The translations under genes were made by a program, and so were the position numbers. From Chitinibacter sp. GC72 (lineage in GTDB: Bacteria > Pseudomonadota > Gammaproteobacteria > Burkholderiales > Chitinibacteraceae), in contig NZ_VIRW01000005.1 of the NCBI RefSeq assembly GCF_009760905.1, forward strand, positions 62,001 to 126,000: a stretch of DNA of 64,000 nt, written 5' to 3'. The stretch's first letter is position 1. Each line of letters starts with the position of its first letter. The notes under the pieces are model-generated. The model made no database searches. It was given only the letters and a program-made list of their open reading frames with translations, and was not told the DNA's origin. Positions 16,346 through 24,561 of this stretch are shown piece by piece.

Positions 16346-17093
16346 TTTTAAACTGCTATTGCCATTACTCCCACTCTGTATTGCCTCGCAACTCTTGCTG
16401 GCTGCCGAGCCTGCGGGTATACCCTTTATGTCTTCGACGCAAACGGCGGCTGGGACAGCGTATTCGCTACCGATCCAGACGCTGCTGTTTATGACCGCGC
16501 TGGGCTTTTTGCCCGCGGTGTTGCTGATGATGACCGCCTTTACGCGCATTGTGATCGTGCTGTCCTTGTTGCGTCAGGCGCTCGGCACCATGCAAAGCCC
16601 GCCCAATCAGGTGATTGTCGGTTTATCGCTGTTTCTCACGCTGTTTATCATGTCGCCCGTGCTCGACAAAATCTATACCACTGCCTACCAGCCGTATGCG
16701 GAAAACAAGATGAGTTTTAACGAGGCGCTGGACAAGGGGTCTTTGCCGCTGAAAGACTTTATGCTCAAGCAAACGCGGCAGAAAGACCTGGCTTTCTTTA
16801 TCGAGGTATCGGGCGCCCAAGCGCCGCAAGGGCCGGAAGATGTCAGCCTGCGCGTGCTGGTACCGGCGTTTGTCACCAGCGAGCTGAAAACGGCATTTCA
16901 GATCGGCTTTATGGTGATTATCCCCTTCCTGATTATCGATCTGGTGGTGGCCAGTATTCTGATGGGCATGGGTATGATGATGGTCTCGCCCGTGATGATT
17001 TCGCTGCCCTTCAAGCTGATGCTGTTTGTGCTGGTTGATGGCTGGACGTTGCTCATGGGCTCGCTGGTACAAAGTTTTTACGTGGGGACCTAG
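16335..17093 (+). CDS. fliP: Flagellar export gate protein FliP
   Basis: FliP forms the core pentamer of the type III export gate. The start at 16335 (MRFNFKLL) follows an AAGGAG ribosome-binding site at 16323-16328 inside fliO, giving 252 residues. It has a cleavable signal peptide (to about residue 22, LLLAAEP), then the FliP domain with [32 protein letters not shown] split over residues about 45-75, [21 protein letters not shown], and a terminal segment [18 protein letters not shown]. All are standard family signatures. It abuts fliQ directly. Confidence 0.95.
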   Translation: MRFNFKLLLPLLPLCIASQLLLAAEPAGIPFMSSTQTAAGTAYSLPIQTLLFMTALGFLPAVLLMMTAFTRIVIVLSLLRQALGTMQSPPNQVIVGLSLFLTLFIMSPVLDKIYTTAYQPYAENKMSFNEALDKGSLPLKDFMLKQTRQKDLAFFIEVSGAQAPQGPEDVSLRVLVPAFVTSELKTAFQIGFMVIIPFLIIDLVVASILMGMGMMMVSPVMISLPFKLMLFVLVDGWTLLMGSLVQSFYVGT

Positions 17094-17363
17094 ATGACGC
17101 CGGAAATGGTGGTAACCCTGCTGCAAAAAGCGATGGAAGTCATGGTGTTGCTGTGCGGACCTGTCTTGCTGGCCACGCTGGTGTCCGGCCTGGTGATCAG
17201 TATTTTCCAGGCCGCCACCCAGATCAATGAGGCGACGCTGTCGTTTATTCCCAAGCTGCTGATCGCCTTTCTGGTGCTGGTGCTGGCCGGGCCGTGGATG
17301 CTGGAGCTGGCCATGGACTACACCATCCGTCTGTATCAAAGCATTCCGCAAGTGATAGGCTGA
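17094..17363 (+). CDS. fliQ: Flagellar export gate protein FliQ
   Basis: FliQ is a small two-helix protein that packs around the FliP/FliR core of the export gate. The 89-residue protein has two membrane helices (residues about 17-40 and 54-74) and the family segment VSGLVISIFQAATQINEATLSFIPK. Its ATG follows the fliP stop codon with no gap, and its TGA overlaps the fliR ATG, so the three genes are read as one coupled block. Confidence 0.96.
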   Translation: MTPEMVVTLLQKAMEVMVLLCGPVLLATLVSGLVISIFQAATQINEATLSFIPKLLIAFLVLVLAGPWMLELAMDYTIRLYQSIPQVIG

Positions 17364-18151
17364 TGTGGCAGGTTACTCAGGCGCAGATTGATGTCTGGCT
17401 GGCGCTGTTCTGGTGGCCATTTCTGCGCATCATGGGTCTGCTGCTGGCCGATCCTTTCTTTTCCAGCCGTCGGATTTCGGTGCGGGTTCGGGTCAGCTTT
17501 GCCATCGCCCTGACGCTGGTGATCGTACCGGTTTTGCCGCCCATGCCCACCGTTCCGGTGGTATCGCCCGAAGGCATGCTGATCGCCGTGCGCGAGCTGA
17601 TACTGGGGCTGGCGATGGGCTTTATTATGCGGCTGATTTTTACCGCAGTTGAAATGGCGGGGCACCTGGCAGGCTTGCAGATGGGTCTGGGTTTTGCGTC
17701 GTTTTATGATCCGCAAAATTCGGCCAATACGCTGGCCGTGGCTCAGTTAATGAGTCTGTTTATGATTTTGCTGTTTCTGGCGTTTAACGGGCATCTGATG
17801 ATGCTGCGTATTTTGCTTGAAAGCATGATCCAGCTGCCAGTCGGCCAGGTACAGCTCAATGCCCGTGGTTTCGAGCTGGTGGCTTTATATGGCGGCGTGA
17901 TTTTCCGCTCCGGCGTGATGCTCTCTTTACCGGTGCTGGCCGCTTTGCTGATTACCAATCTGTCGATTGGCGTGATGACACGCGCAGCGCCGCAGCTCAA
18001 TGTGTTTGCTATTGGTTTTCCCTTAACGCTGGGGATCGGTTTTGCCGCTCTGTATTATTCATTCCCGTTTATGGTAACGCAGATCGATCAGCTACTGGGC
18101 GAGAGCACACGGATTGTGGCCAAAATCATGGCCGCGTTTGGCGGCGCCTAG
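17363..18151 (+). CDS. fliR: Flagellar export gate protein FliR
   Basis: FliR completes the FliP5-FliQ4-FliR1 export core. The start ATG at 17363 overlaps the fliQ stop (TGATG) and gives 262 residues. It has about six membrane helices and the family motifs RIMGLLLADPFFSSRRISVRVR near 20-40, LGFASFYDP near 110 and a C-terminal region (IGVMTRAAPQLNVFAIGFPLTLGIG, spread around residue 205-230) typical of FliR. It is the last gene of the run and converges with ribA after 12 bp, without a visible terminator. Confidence 0.95.
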   Translation: MWQVTQAQIDVWLALFWWPFLRIMGLLLADPFFSSRRISVRVRVSFAIALTLVIVPVLPPMPTVPVVSPEGMLIAVRELILGLAMGFIMRLIFTAVEMAGHLAGLQMGLGFASFYDPQNSANTLAVAQLMSLFMILLFLAFNGHLMMLRILLESMIQLPVGQVQLNARGFELVALYGGVIFRSGVMLSLPVLAALLITNLSIGVMTRAAPQLNVFAIGFPLTLGIGFAALYYSFPFMVTQIDQLLGESTRIVAKIMAAFGGA

Positions 18152-18163
18152 CAACCTAGTGAT

Positions 18164-18787
18164 CTAGCTCTTTTTCTTGCCGTGCGTGCCCAGCAAATGC
18201 CCCATGCGTTCTTTCTTGGTGAGCAGGTATTTGTGGTTTTCTGGGTTGGCGATCACTTCATGCGATAGACGCTCGCTTACCGGAATGCCCAGTGCATTAA
18301 GCGCGTCGATTTTCAGCGGATTATTGCTCATCAGCCGAACTGATTTCACGCCCAGATTTTTCAGCATCCACGCCGCATCTTCATAGGTGCGGCCATCGCT
18401 GGGCAGGCCTTGTGCCAGATTGGCCTCCACGGTATCCATGCCCTGATCTTGCAATTGATAGGCAAAAATCTTGTTGCACAAGCCGATGCCGCGCCCTTCA
18501 TGCCCGCGCAGATACAGCAAAGCGCCGCGCCCTTCGGCCTGAATTCGCTGCAAAGCATGTTTGAGCTGATCACCACAATCGCAACGCAAAGACCCCAGCG
18601 CATCGCCTGTCAGGCATTCCGAATGCAGGCGAACCAGTACGTCCTCGCCGGCAATATCACCGAGCGTCAGCACCAGATGTTCAACGCCGGTATGCGGGTT
18701 GAGAAAGGCATGGCTGGTAAATTCACCCTGATTGGTAGGCAGGCGTGCAGTGGCGACTTTTTGCAATTCGGTGTTGGTATTGGGCAT
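18164..18787 (-). CDS. ribA: GTP cyclohydrolase II
   Basis: RibA opens GTP to 2,5-diamino-6-ribosylamino-pyrimidinone phosphate, the first committed step of riboflavin synthesis, in the cytoplasm. The 207-residue protein carries the zinc site [17 protein letters not shown] near residues 58-74, the catalytic GHEGRGIGL segment near 95-103, [13 protein letters not shown] and a terminal lysine-rich tail. It is a single-domain RibA, not fused to RibB. No FMN riboswitch was recognised in the 228-bp upstream region. It converges with fliR, and its upstream region is shared with the divergent small membrane protein gene. Confidence 0.95.
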   Translation of the reverse strand: MPNTNTELQKVATARLPTNQGEFTSHAFLNPHTGVEHLVLTLGDIAGEDVLVRLHSECLTGDALGSLRCDCGDQLKHALQRIQAEGRGALLYLRGHEGRGIGLCNKIFAYQLQDQGMDTVEANLAQGLPSDGRTYEDAAWMLKNLGVKSVRLMSNNPLKIDALNALGIPVSERLSHEVIANPENHKYLLTKKERMGHLLGTHGKKKS

Positions 18788-19015
18788 TGCGAGGGCAAAT
18801 CCTGATGGGCATAGACTAAAGATATGGGGCTGATGCGCCTAGATTTCAAATCGATCCAGGCAATTTTCTCATCTGATAGCATGGCTTCAGATGCAACACT
18901 GTATCATTAGTGGCGATTTAAGTCTTGAGATAGGTTTTGAGAATCGCAAAACCGGCTTTGCCTTGCTGGTGTACACTGTGCCCGACTTTGCGCTTGTGTT
19001 TTGCTGGGATAAAGC

Positions 19016-19273
19016 ATGTATATCGTTTTGATCGGTTATTTGTTTGTGGTGGTCATGATGTCGCTGGGAGCGGGGAGTATCACCGTCGGCGTCTTTTATT
19101 TCCTGTTTCTCGCGGTATTACCCACCTGGGGTGTATTGGCGCTAAAGCGGAGCATCCAGCGCAGCAAGGCGGCCAAAGCGGTTGAATTGGCCGAGCGCGA
19201 AGCAGCCAGCACCGCGCTTGAGCAAAGGAAGGTTGCAGACTCAGCGGCTGAGGTGGGCAGTGAACGGGATTAA
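19016..19273 (+). CDS. Small hypothetical membrane protein (85 residues)
   Basis: The function is not recognised. The protein has two hydrophobic segments (about residues 3-18 and 23-43: VGVFYFLFLAVLPTWGVLAL) and a charged, Ala/Glu/Arg-rich cytoplasmic tail that is probably helical. A GGGATAAAGC stretch precedes the ATG and could serve as ribosome-binding site. It overlaps the next gene by 14 bp, which suggests it is expressed together with the GNAT acetyltransferase. Start and reality are fairly likely from the coupling, but no family can be named. Confidence 0.6.
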   Translation: MYIVLIGYLFVVVMMSLGAGSITVGVFYFLFLAVLPTWGVLALKRSIQRSKAAKAVELAEREAASTALEQRKVADSAAEVGSERD

Positions 19274-19826
19274 AACTTTCGCTGCTGTGCAGTGTTTGCA
19301 AACGCCAAGGCTGATCTTGCGCGATTGGCGTGATAGCGACTTGCCGGCTTTTGCTGCGCCGGGGGCCGATCTCGAAGTGATGCGCTATTTTCCTGCGCCG
19401 CTGAGTGTGGTCGAGAGCCATGACTTTGCCGCACAGATTCGTGCGCGTCTGCAGCAGCAAGGCTGGGGTTTCTGGGCATTGGAATTGCGCGAAACCGGCG
19501 AATTTATTGGCATGGCTGGGCTCAATATCCCGCGTGTTGCCTTGCCGTTTATGCCGTGCGTTGAAATCGGCTGGCGCTTGGCGAGGCCGTTCTGGCAGCA
19601 AGGTTTGGCGCATGAAGCCGCCACTGCTGCGCTTGAGTTTGGCTTTAATGTGCTGAAATTAGACGAAATCGTCGCGTTTACTGTGCTGGCTAATCGGCGC
19701 TCGCAAGCCCTGATGCAGCGCCTGAATATGCGGCGGGATGAAGTTGGCGAGTTTGATCATCCTGCCTTACCAGCAGGGCATGTGCTGAAGCGGCATTGCC
19801 TGTATAGAAAATCAAGGGGTATATGA
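19260..19826 (+). CDS. GNAT family N-acetyltransferase (RimJ/RimL-like)
   Basis: This protein probably transfers an acetyl group from acetyl-CoA to a small molecule or protein N-terminus. The chosen GTG start at 19260 follows an AGGTGG ribosome-binding site and gives 188 residues. It has the RimJ/RimL pattern: LQTPRLILRDWRDSDLPAFA at the start, then FWALELRETGEFIGMAGL, IGWRLARPFWQQGLAHEAATAAL (the acetyl-CoA binding region) and VLANRRSQALMQRLNM near the end. A longer start at 19182 is possible but lies in the upstream gene. The substrate is unknown. Confidence 0.85.
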   Translation: MNGIKTFAAVQCLQTPRLILRDWRDSDLPAFAAPGADLEVMRYFPAPLSVVESHDFAAQIRARLQQQGWGFWALELRETGEFIGMAGLNIPRVALPFMPCVEIGWRLARPFWQQGLAHEAATAALEFGFNVLKLDEIVAFTVLANRRSQALMQRLNMRRDEVGEFDHPALPAGHVLKRHCLYRKSRGI

Positions 19827-19828
19827 AT

Positions 19829-19853
19829 AAAGGCCAATCAGTGATTGGCCTTT
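19829..19853. terminator. Hairpin terminator between the converging GNAT and ZIP genes
   Basis: AAAGGCCAAT and ATTGGCCTTT form a perfect 10-bp stem with loop CAGTG, three bases after the GNAT stop codon. A-tract and T-tract flank the stem, so it could act in both directions. Confidence 0.7.
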
Positions 19854-19876
19854 ATCTTGATACATACGTATGTATA

Positions 19877-20818
19877 TCAGTGCGGCATAAAGGTATGCAC
19901 CAGCGCAATCGGCATCGCACCCGCCAACATCAGCAGCACTTGATACATCGTGTCTTTAATATGCGGGCGTTTGTGCAAGGTTGGGATCAGATCGGCAATC
20001 GCCACATAAATCAGGCTGGACGCACCGAGCGCCAGTAAATAGGGCTGCGCAGTCTCGACGATGCTGAGCGAGAAATAAGCCAGCAAACCACCGGCCAGCG
20101 CCGCCAGCGACGACAGCAAATTAAACAGCAATGCCTTGGCCTTGCTATATCCCGAATGCAGCAGCACGATAAAATCGCCGACTTCCTGTGGAATTTCGTG
20201 CGCAATAATCGCCACCGCGGTCGCAATGCCGACCGAGGTGTCGGCCATAAACGCCGCAGCAATCACCGCGCCATCCAGGAAATTATGCAGCGTATCGCCG
20301 ACCATAATCATCATGCCAGCGCGGCCATGATCGTTGCCATGGCTATGCCCGTGTCCGTGTGAGTGAGCGTGATGATCGCCATGACTGTGCTCGTGCGTGT
20401 GGCCTTCCAATTCTTCGCACGACTCGTGATGGCAATGCCGCCAGATCACCAGTTTTTCCATCACAAAAAAGATGAAAATGCCGAGCAGAATAGTCAGTGA
20501 AATCGCCTCGGTACTCGCCTGGGGCGCGTGTTCGGCCACTGCCGCTACCGCGCTGGACGCCGCATGGTGGGCGTCCTGCAAAAGGCTTATTTCACTCACG
20601 CCATGAGCGTGGCCTTCATGACTGTCATGTCCGCCATGACTACCGAAGGCATGCGGCAAGATTTCGAGAAACACCGCCGCCAGCAAAGAGCCGACAGCAA
20701 AAGAAACGAGTTTGGGAATCCAGTTGGGCTTGGCAAAATACGCCATCGCCGCGGCTGCCAGTACGCTGAGCAAGCTGCCCAGCAGGCTCATGGTGATAAT
20801 CCAGCTAAGTGTCGACAT
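19877..20818 (-). CDS. ZIP family metal transporter
   Basis: ZIP proteins carry zinc or other divalent metals into the cytoplasm. The chosen start (MSTLSWIITM) gives 313 residues; an in-frame ATG nine codons upstream is possible. About eight helices are seen, with the metal-binding signatures HNFLDGAVIAAAF (TM4) and HEIPQEVGDFIVLLHSG (TM5). Two His-rich loops are notable: GSHGGHDSHEGHAHG after TM2 and a run of His/Asp/Glu (HTHEHSHGDHHAHSHGHGHS) in the cytoplasmic loop, likely metal-buffering. It is preceded by a Fur-box-like inverted repeat at 20872-20888, which suggests metal-dependent control. The preferred metal cannot be read from the sequence. Confidence 0.88.
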   Translation of the reverse strand: MSTLSWIITMSLLGSLLSVLAAAAMAYFAKPNWIPKLVSFAVGSLLAAVFLEILPHAFGSHGGHDSHEGHAHGVSEISLLQDAHHAASSAVAAVAEHAPQASTEAISLTILLGIFIFFVMEKLVIWRHCHHESCEELEGHTHEHSHGDHHAHSHGHGHSHGNDHGRAGMMIMVGDTLHNFLDGAVIAAAFMADTSVGIATAVAIIAHEIPQEVGDFIVLLHSGYSKAKALLFNLLSSLAALAGGLLAYFSLSIVETAQPYLLALGASSLIYVAIADLIPTLHKRPHIKDTMYQVLLMLAGAMPIALVHTFMPH

Positions 20819-20871
20819 AAAGAGAAAATCCTGCAGATGCAACACTGTAACATAAAAACACCATCTCCAGC

Positions 20872-20888
20872 ATGAGAAAGGTTCTCAT
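20872..20888 (-). promoter_or_regulatory. Fur-box-like inverted repeat upstream of the ZIP transporter
   Basis: ATGAGAA-AGG-TTCTCAT is a perfect 7-3-7 inverted repeat, the same geometry as the Fur-family operator core AATGAGAATNATTCTCATT. It lies 54 bp before the ZIP start codon. It suggests repression by a Fur-family regulator; which one (Fur, Zur, Mur) is not shown. Confidence 0.5.
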
Positions 20889-21012
20889 CTATGCACCTCA
20901 CAGCCTTCAAATTGCATGGTTTGACCATTTTGTACGACAAGCGGCTATTTTGGTTTGACACTCCATGTCAGCCTACCCAATCCTCAAGGCTACAAAATAA
21001 AGGGGTAAGAAA

Positions 21013-21717
21013 ATGGGTTTTGTTGCGGGCACCTTGGTGCATACCAAGGACGGTTTGCGCCCGATCGAGTCGCTGCAAGTGGGTGACTTTGTCTTGGCGA
21101 AGGATGAATCCGGTCAGGGTGATACGGCCTATAAGCGGGTACTGAAAACGCTTCGTTTTGAAGACAAGGAAATTTGGTATCTAGAGTTCGGCTGGATGCG
21201 AACGAGTGACAAGCCACAGCCTGATGTATGGAAAGGCTTTCTGACCTGCACTCGAAATCACCCCTTCTGGGTACTGGGTAGATGCATTTATGTAAACGGC
21301 TTCGAACAGGCTGTGTTCGACGAACATACACCGCACGATGTGTGGCCCCGCGCCGATCTGCTCGAGCCTGGCATGGTGCTTGAGCTGGCCAATGGTGATT
21401 TGGTTGAGGTGACCAAATCGCTCTATCTGGCGCAGACCGAGCACGAACACGTTGGCTTCATTCAGGGCAATGGCGCGCCGGAGTCCTGGCAAGACGAGCT
21501 GGATGGCCGTTTGGTTGAGTTTGGTTCGGCTGGACCATCGACCGATCTGCAGAGAAAACCGCCGCTGGTGTACAACAAGGCATTGGAAGACAAGGGAGAT
21601 GAATTCGAGTTTCCGGTGTACCGTACGACGGTGTACAACATCGAGGTTGAAGACTTCCATACCTACTACGTCGGCGAGATGGGCGTTTGGGTGCAGGGTG
21701 AAGTGGTGTCGCAATAA
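21013..21717 (+). CDS. Stand-alone HINT-domain protein lacking autoprocessing residues
   Basis: The 234-residue protein is made of one Hedgehog/intein (HINT) domain. FVAGTLVHTKDGLRPIESLQ near residues 3-22 corresponds to the N-terminal intein block, TRNHPFWV near 80-87 holds the block-B TxxH, and VYNIEVEDFHTYYVGEMGVW near the end is the C-terminal block of pretoxin-HINT domains. The expected Cys1 is Gly2 here, and the usual terminal His-Asn is replaced by Gln-Gly, so self-cleavage is unlikely. HINT domains usually lie inside polymorphic toxins; here there is no toxin or carrier on either side. An AAGGGGTAAG ribosome-binding site lies before the ATG. A good hairpin terminator follows. Function unknown. 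Confidence 0.82.
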   Translation: MGFVAGTLVHTKDGLRPIESLQVGDFVLAKDESGQGDTAYKRVLKTLRFEDKEIWYLEFGWMRTSDKPQPDVWKGFLTCTRNHPFWVLGRCIYVNGFEQAVFDEHTPHDVWPRADLLEPGMVLELANGDLVEVTKSLYLAQTEHEHVGFIQGNGAPESWQDELDGRLVEFGSAGPSTDLQRKPPLVYNKALEDKGDEFEFPVYRTTVYNIEVEDFHTYYVGEMGVWVQGEVVSQ

Positions 21718-21750
21718 ACGAAAAGGACGCTGCGCGTCCTTTTCGTTTTT
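21718..21750 (+). terminator. Rho-independent terminator of the HINT gene
   Basis: The arms ACGAAAAGGACGC and GCGTCCTTTTCGT form a perfect 13-bp stem at 21718-21743 directly after the stop codon, followed by TTTTTAT. It also lies next to the pgeF 3' end on the other strand. Confidence 0.9.
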
Positions 21751-22534
21751 ATTCCAGCCAGATTAAGCTGGCCATTCGTCCAGTTTGGCCATTGCGGCGG
21801 TAGCTGAAGTAGGTCTCTGCCTGCGTCACGGTGCACTGATCGCCACCGTAAATTGCAGTAATACCTAGGGTATGTAATCGCTGGCGCGCCAATAGGTATA
21901 TATCCGCCAGCCATTTACCCCCGCCTTGTGGCGAAAAAGCTTGCTCGGCTTGTGCATCGATTGCCATAAAGGCGGCGCGAACTTCGTCACCGACTTCAAA
22001 CGCCGTCGGGCCAATAGCAGGGCCGAGCCAGACGAGGATGTCGCTGGCAGGGCAATTCATTTTGGCGACCGTTGCTTCGATCACGCCATTGCACAAGCCG
22101 CGCCAACCCGCATGCGCAGACGCGACGACTGTGCCCGCGCGATCACAAAACAATAGCGGCAGGCAATCGGCGGTCATCACGACGCTAACAGCGCCGCGCG
22201 TGCGGGTGAAGCTGGCGTCGGCATCCACTGGCTCGCTGACGCTGGCTGCGTCAACCACCTCAATGCCGTGCACCTGATTAAGCCACGCCGGTGCTTGCGG
22301 CAATGCTTGCGTGAGCTGGGCGCGATTGGCGGCGACATGGGCGGGATTGTCGCTAACGTGGCTACCAAGGTTAAAGCGATCAAACGGGGGCAGGCTAAAA
22401 CCAGTATTTCCGGCGAAGCCATTCCGGGTGGTTTGCAGGGCTTTCACGTTGGCAGGTGCGGGCCAGTCGGGTGCAAAAACGCCCAGCGCGTGGGCGGTGG
22501 GCGTGTATGCCGGTGCGGGCTTATTCACGGACAT
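21749..22534 (-). CDS. pgeF: Peptidoglycan editing factor PgeF (laccase-domain family, YfiH)
   Basis: PgeF removes L-Ser wrongly incorporated into peptidoglycan precursors and keeps the amino-acid sequence of the stem peptide correct; older annotation calls it polyphenol oxidase. The 261-residue protein has the family signatures HVSDNPAHVAANRAQLTQALP near 65-85, WLNQVHG near 97, TADCLPLLF near 145 and AHAGWRGLCNGVIEATV near 160, with the metal-binding His/Cys residues in HVSD, ADC and HAGWRG. Its ATG lies inside the last 14 bp of rluD, a conserved pairing. Length is normal. Confidence 0.92.
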   Translation of the reverse strand: MSVNKPAPAYTPTAHALGVFAPDWPAPANVKALQTTRNGFAGNTGFSLPPFDRFNLGSHVSDNPAHVAANRAQLTQALPQAPAWLNQVHGIEVVDAASVSEPVDADASFTRTRGAVSVVMTADCLPLLFCDRAGTVVASAHAGWRGLCNGVIEATVAKMNCPASDILVWLGPAIGPTAFEVGDEVRAAFMAIDAQAEQAFSPQGGGKWLADIYLLARQRLHTLGITAIYGGDQCTVTQAETYFSYRRNGQTGRMASLIWLE

Positions 22535-23576
22535 AGATTAATTCGCAATCGTGGTCGTCATCTTCATCGTCGTCTTCGTCATAATTATCTTTGGCGAGTT
22601 CGAGATCGGCGCGCAGCGTAAAGATGAGTTGTTCCAGATCGTGTGGAATCGGCGCTTTCCATTCCATCGTTTTACCAGTCACTGGATGAACGAGAGACAG
22701 TTTACGTGCGTGCAGTGCCTGGCGATTGAGCTCTTCCAAGGCCATGCGCACTTCGGGCGAAATATCGAGCTTGGGCGGTGTGCCGTACACCTGATCGGCG
22801 GCCAGCGAATGCTTGAGGTGTGCCATATGCACGCGAATCTGGTGCGTGCGGCCGGTTTCAAGGCGGCATTCGATCAGTGTGTAGTCGGCAAATTTTTCCA
22901 GCACCAGATAATGCGTGATCGATTCTTTGCCGCTGTGGATTACTGCCATTTTGGTGCGATCTTTCGGGTGGCGGCCAATCGGCTCGTCCACCGTGCCGTC
23001 GCGCTTGATATTGCCACGCGCAATGGCGAGGTAATGGCGCTTGACCGTACGGGCTTGTAATTGCTGTACCAGATTATTCTGGGCGGGGAGGGTGCGGGCG
23101 ACGACCATCAGGCCGCTGGTGTCCTTATCCAGACGGTGTACGATGCCCGCGCGCGGAATACTGCGCACTTCGGGGTAATGAAAGAGCAGGGCATTGAGCA
23201 GCGTGCCGCTCCAGTTGCCGCTGCCGGGGTGAACCACCAGGCCGGCTGGCTTGTTGATCACAATCAGCGCGTCATCCTCGTAAATGACATCCAGCGGCAA
23301 ATCTTCCGCTGCAAACGCCACTTCGTTCGGGTCGGCTTGCACGTTAACCGTGAGCGTTTCACCGCCCCAGACCTTGGTTTTGGTCGTAGCGGGGGCGCCG
23401 TCAACGGTGACTTGTTGGTCTTTTATCCAAGTAGCCAAGCGTGAGCGTGAAAAATCAGGCAAAATCTTCGCCAGCGCCGCGTCCAGCCGCATGCCTGCCA
23501 GATCGGCAGGCACAGTCAGGACACGGGTGTCTGAGAAGTCGTTATAATCGTCGAGTTCAATATCGGATTGCATCAT
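22521..23576 (-). CDS. rluD: 23S rRNA pseudouridine(1911/1915/1917) synthase RluD
   Basis: RluD isomerises three uridines of helix 69 of 23S rRNA, important for ribosome assembly. The chosen start (MMQSDIELD) gives 351 residues. An N-terminal S4 domain (RLDAALAKILPDFSRSRLATWI near 30-50) is followed by the catalytic domain with RAGIVHRLDKDTSGLMVVA near 155, holding the catalytic Asp in HRLDKDTSG, and RTHQIRVHMAHL near 255. The tail is very acidic (DNYDEDDDEDDDHD). Its start codons at 23571-23576 overlap the bamD ATG at 23575, so the two divergent genes share their 5' ends. The long upstream reading frame to 23723 is inside bamD and was not used. Confidence 0.93.
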   Translation of the reverse strand: MMQSDIELDDYNDFSDTRVLTVPADLAGMRLDAALAKILPDFSRSRLATWIKDQQVTVDGAPATTKTKVWGGETLTVNVQADPNEVAFAAEDLPLDVIYEDDALIVINKPAGLVVHPGSGNWSGTLLNALLFHYPEVRSIPRAGIVHRLDKDTSGLMVVARTLPAQNNLVQQLQARTVKRHYLAIARGNIKRDGTVDEPIGRHPKDRTKMAVIHSGKESITHYLVLEKFADYTLIECRLETGRTHQIRVHMAHLKHSLAADQVYGTPPKLDISPEVRMALEELNRQALHARKLSLVHPVTGKTMEWKAPIPHDLEQLIFTLRADLELAKDNYDEDDDEDDDHDCELIYVRE

Positions 23577-24375
23577 GTACAAGATTCTACCTCGAATCCT
23601 CGTTTCTGCCTTGCTGTTTAGCTTAGTGGTCGGTTGTGCCAATACCGGTACGAGCAATGACGAGACCAAAAACTGGTCTGCAGACAAGCTGTTTGCTGAA
23701 GCCAAAGCGCAGCAGGCGAGCAAAGATTACAAAAAGTCCATCGAATATTTCGAGCGCTTGGAAGCCCGTTTTCCTTATGGCAAATACGCGCAGCAGGCCC
23801 AGCTGGAAATTGCCTACAGCAATTACAAATACGATGAGCCCGCGCTGGCGCTGGCCTCGCTGGATCGCTTTATGAAGCAGAATCCTACGCACCCAAGCAT
23901 GGATTACGCGATGTATCTGCGGGGGCTGGTGACATTCAATGAGTCACAAGGCTTTATGTCGGCGCTATCCAAGCAAGATATGTCCGAGCGTGATCCGAAA
24001 GCGGCCAAGGAGTCATTTGCTGCGTTTAGCGAGCTGGTAGCCCGTTTCCCCGAGAGCAAATACAGCAAGGATGCCCAGTTGCGGATGGGGTACCTGATCG
24101 GCTCGCTGGCCAATTACGAACTGCATGTTGGCCGTTATTACTACAAACGTGGTGCGTATCTGGCGGCAGCTAATCGTGGCAAGGCGCTGATTGATAACTT
24201 CAGCAATACCAAGCAGGTTGAAGGCGCATTGGCGCTGATGTACCACGCTTATGACAAGCTGGGCATGAGCGATTATCGCGACGATGCCAAACGAGTCTTG
24301 CTGAAAAACTTCCCCGATAGCAAAGCGCTGGAGCAGGATTTGGAAAAAGACGCCTACTGGTGGGCGCCGATTTAA
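23575..24375 (+). CDS. bamD: Outer membrane protein assembly factor BamD (ComL)
   Basis: BamD is an essential TPR lipoprotein of the beta-barrel assembly machinery on the inner face of the outer membrane. The 266-residue protein has a lipoprotein signal peptide ending LVVGC (lipidated Cys21), then TPR-like repeats: AKAQQASKDYKKSIEYFERLEARFPYG near 43-70, SMDYAMYLRGLV near 105, and ALMYHAYDKLGMSDYRDDAKRVL near 220-243. The end EKDAYWWAPI is typical of betaproteobacterial ComL. No other start is available, since the signal peptide begins at this ATG. The gene precedes the tRNA cluster. Confidence 0.94.
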   Translation: MYKILPRILVSALLFSLVVGCANTGTSNDETKNWSADKLFAEAKAQQASKDYKKSIEYFERLEARFPYGKYAQQAQLEIAYSNYKYDEPALALASLDRFMKQNPTHPSMDYAMYLRGLVTFNESQGFMSALSKQDMSERDPKAAKESFAAFSELVARFPESKYSKDAQLRMGYLIGSLANYELHVGRYYYKRGAYLAAANRGKALIDNFSNTKQVEGALALMYHAYDKLGMSDYRDDAKRVLLKNFPDSKALEQDLEKDAYWWAPI

Positions 24376-24435
24376 AAATATTGCATCAGGGTATTGACGA
24401 GAGGCGGCGGTATCTTTATTATTCGCGTCTCTTTT

Positions 24436-24511
<76 letters not shown>

Positions 24512-24561
24512 AAGTTTCGAGTTGTATGTTTGCCTTTAGACATGTAATTCAGCAGTACGTA

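Noticed and set aside
16623-17351. 242-residue His/Gln-rich frame on the minus strand opposite fliP-fliQ
   Set aside because: It mirrors membrane-helix codons of fliP and fliQ; both sense genes are clear.
18788-19015. Possible FMN riboswitch before ribA
   Set aside because: None of the conserved RFN segments (for example the GGGGCAGGGTGAAATTCCC-type pattern) were seen on the minus strand.
21013-21717. Intein inside an essential host gene
   Set aside because: No extein sequence continues on either side, and the splicing residues are absent; it is a stand-alone protein.
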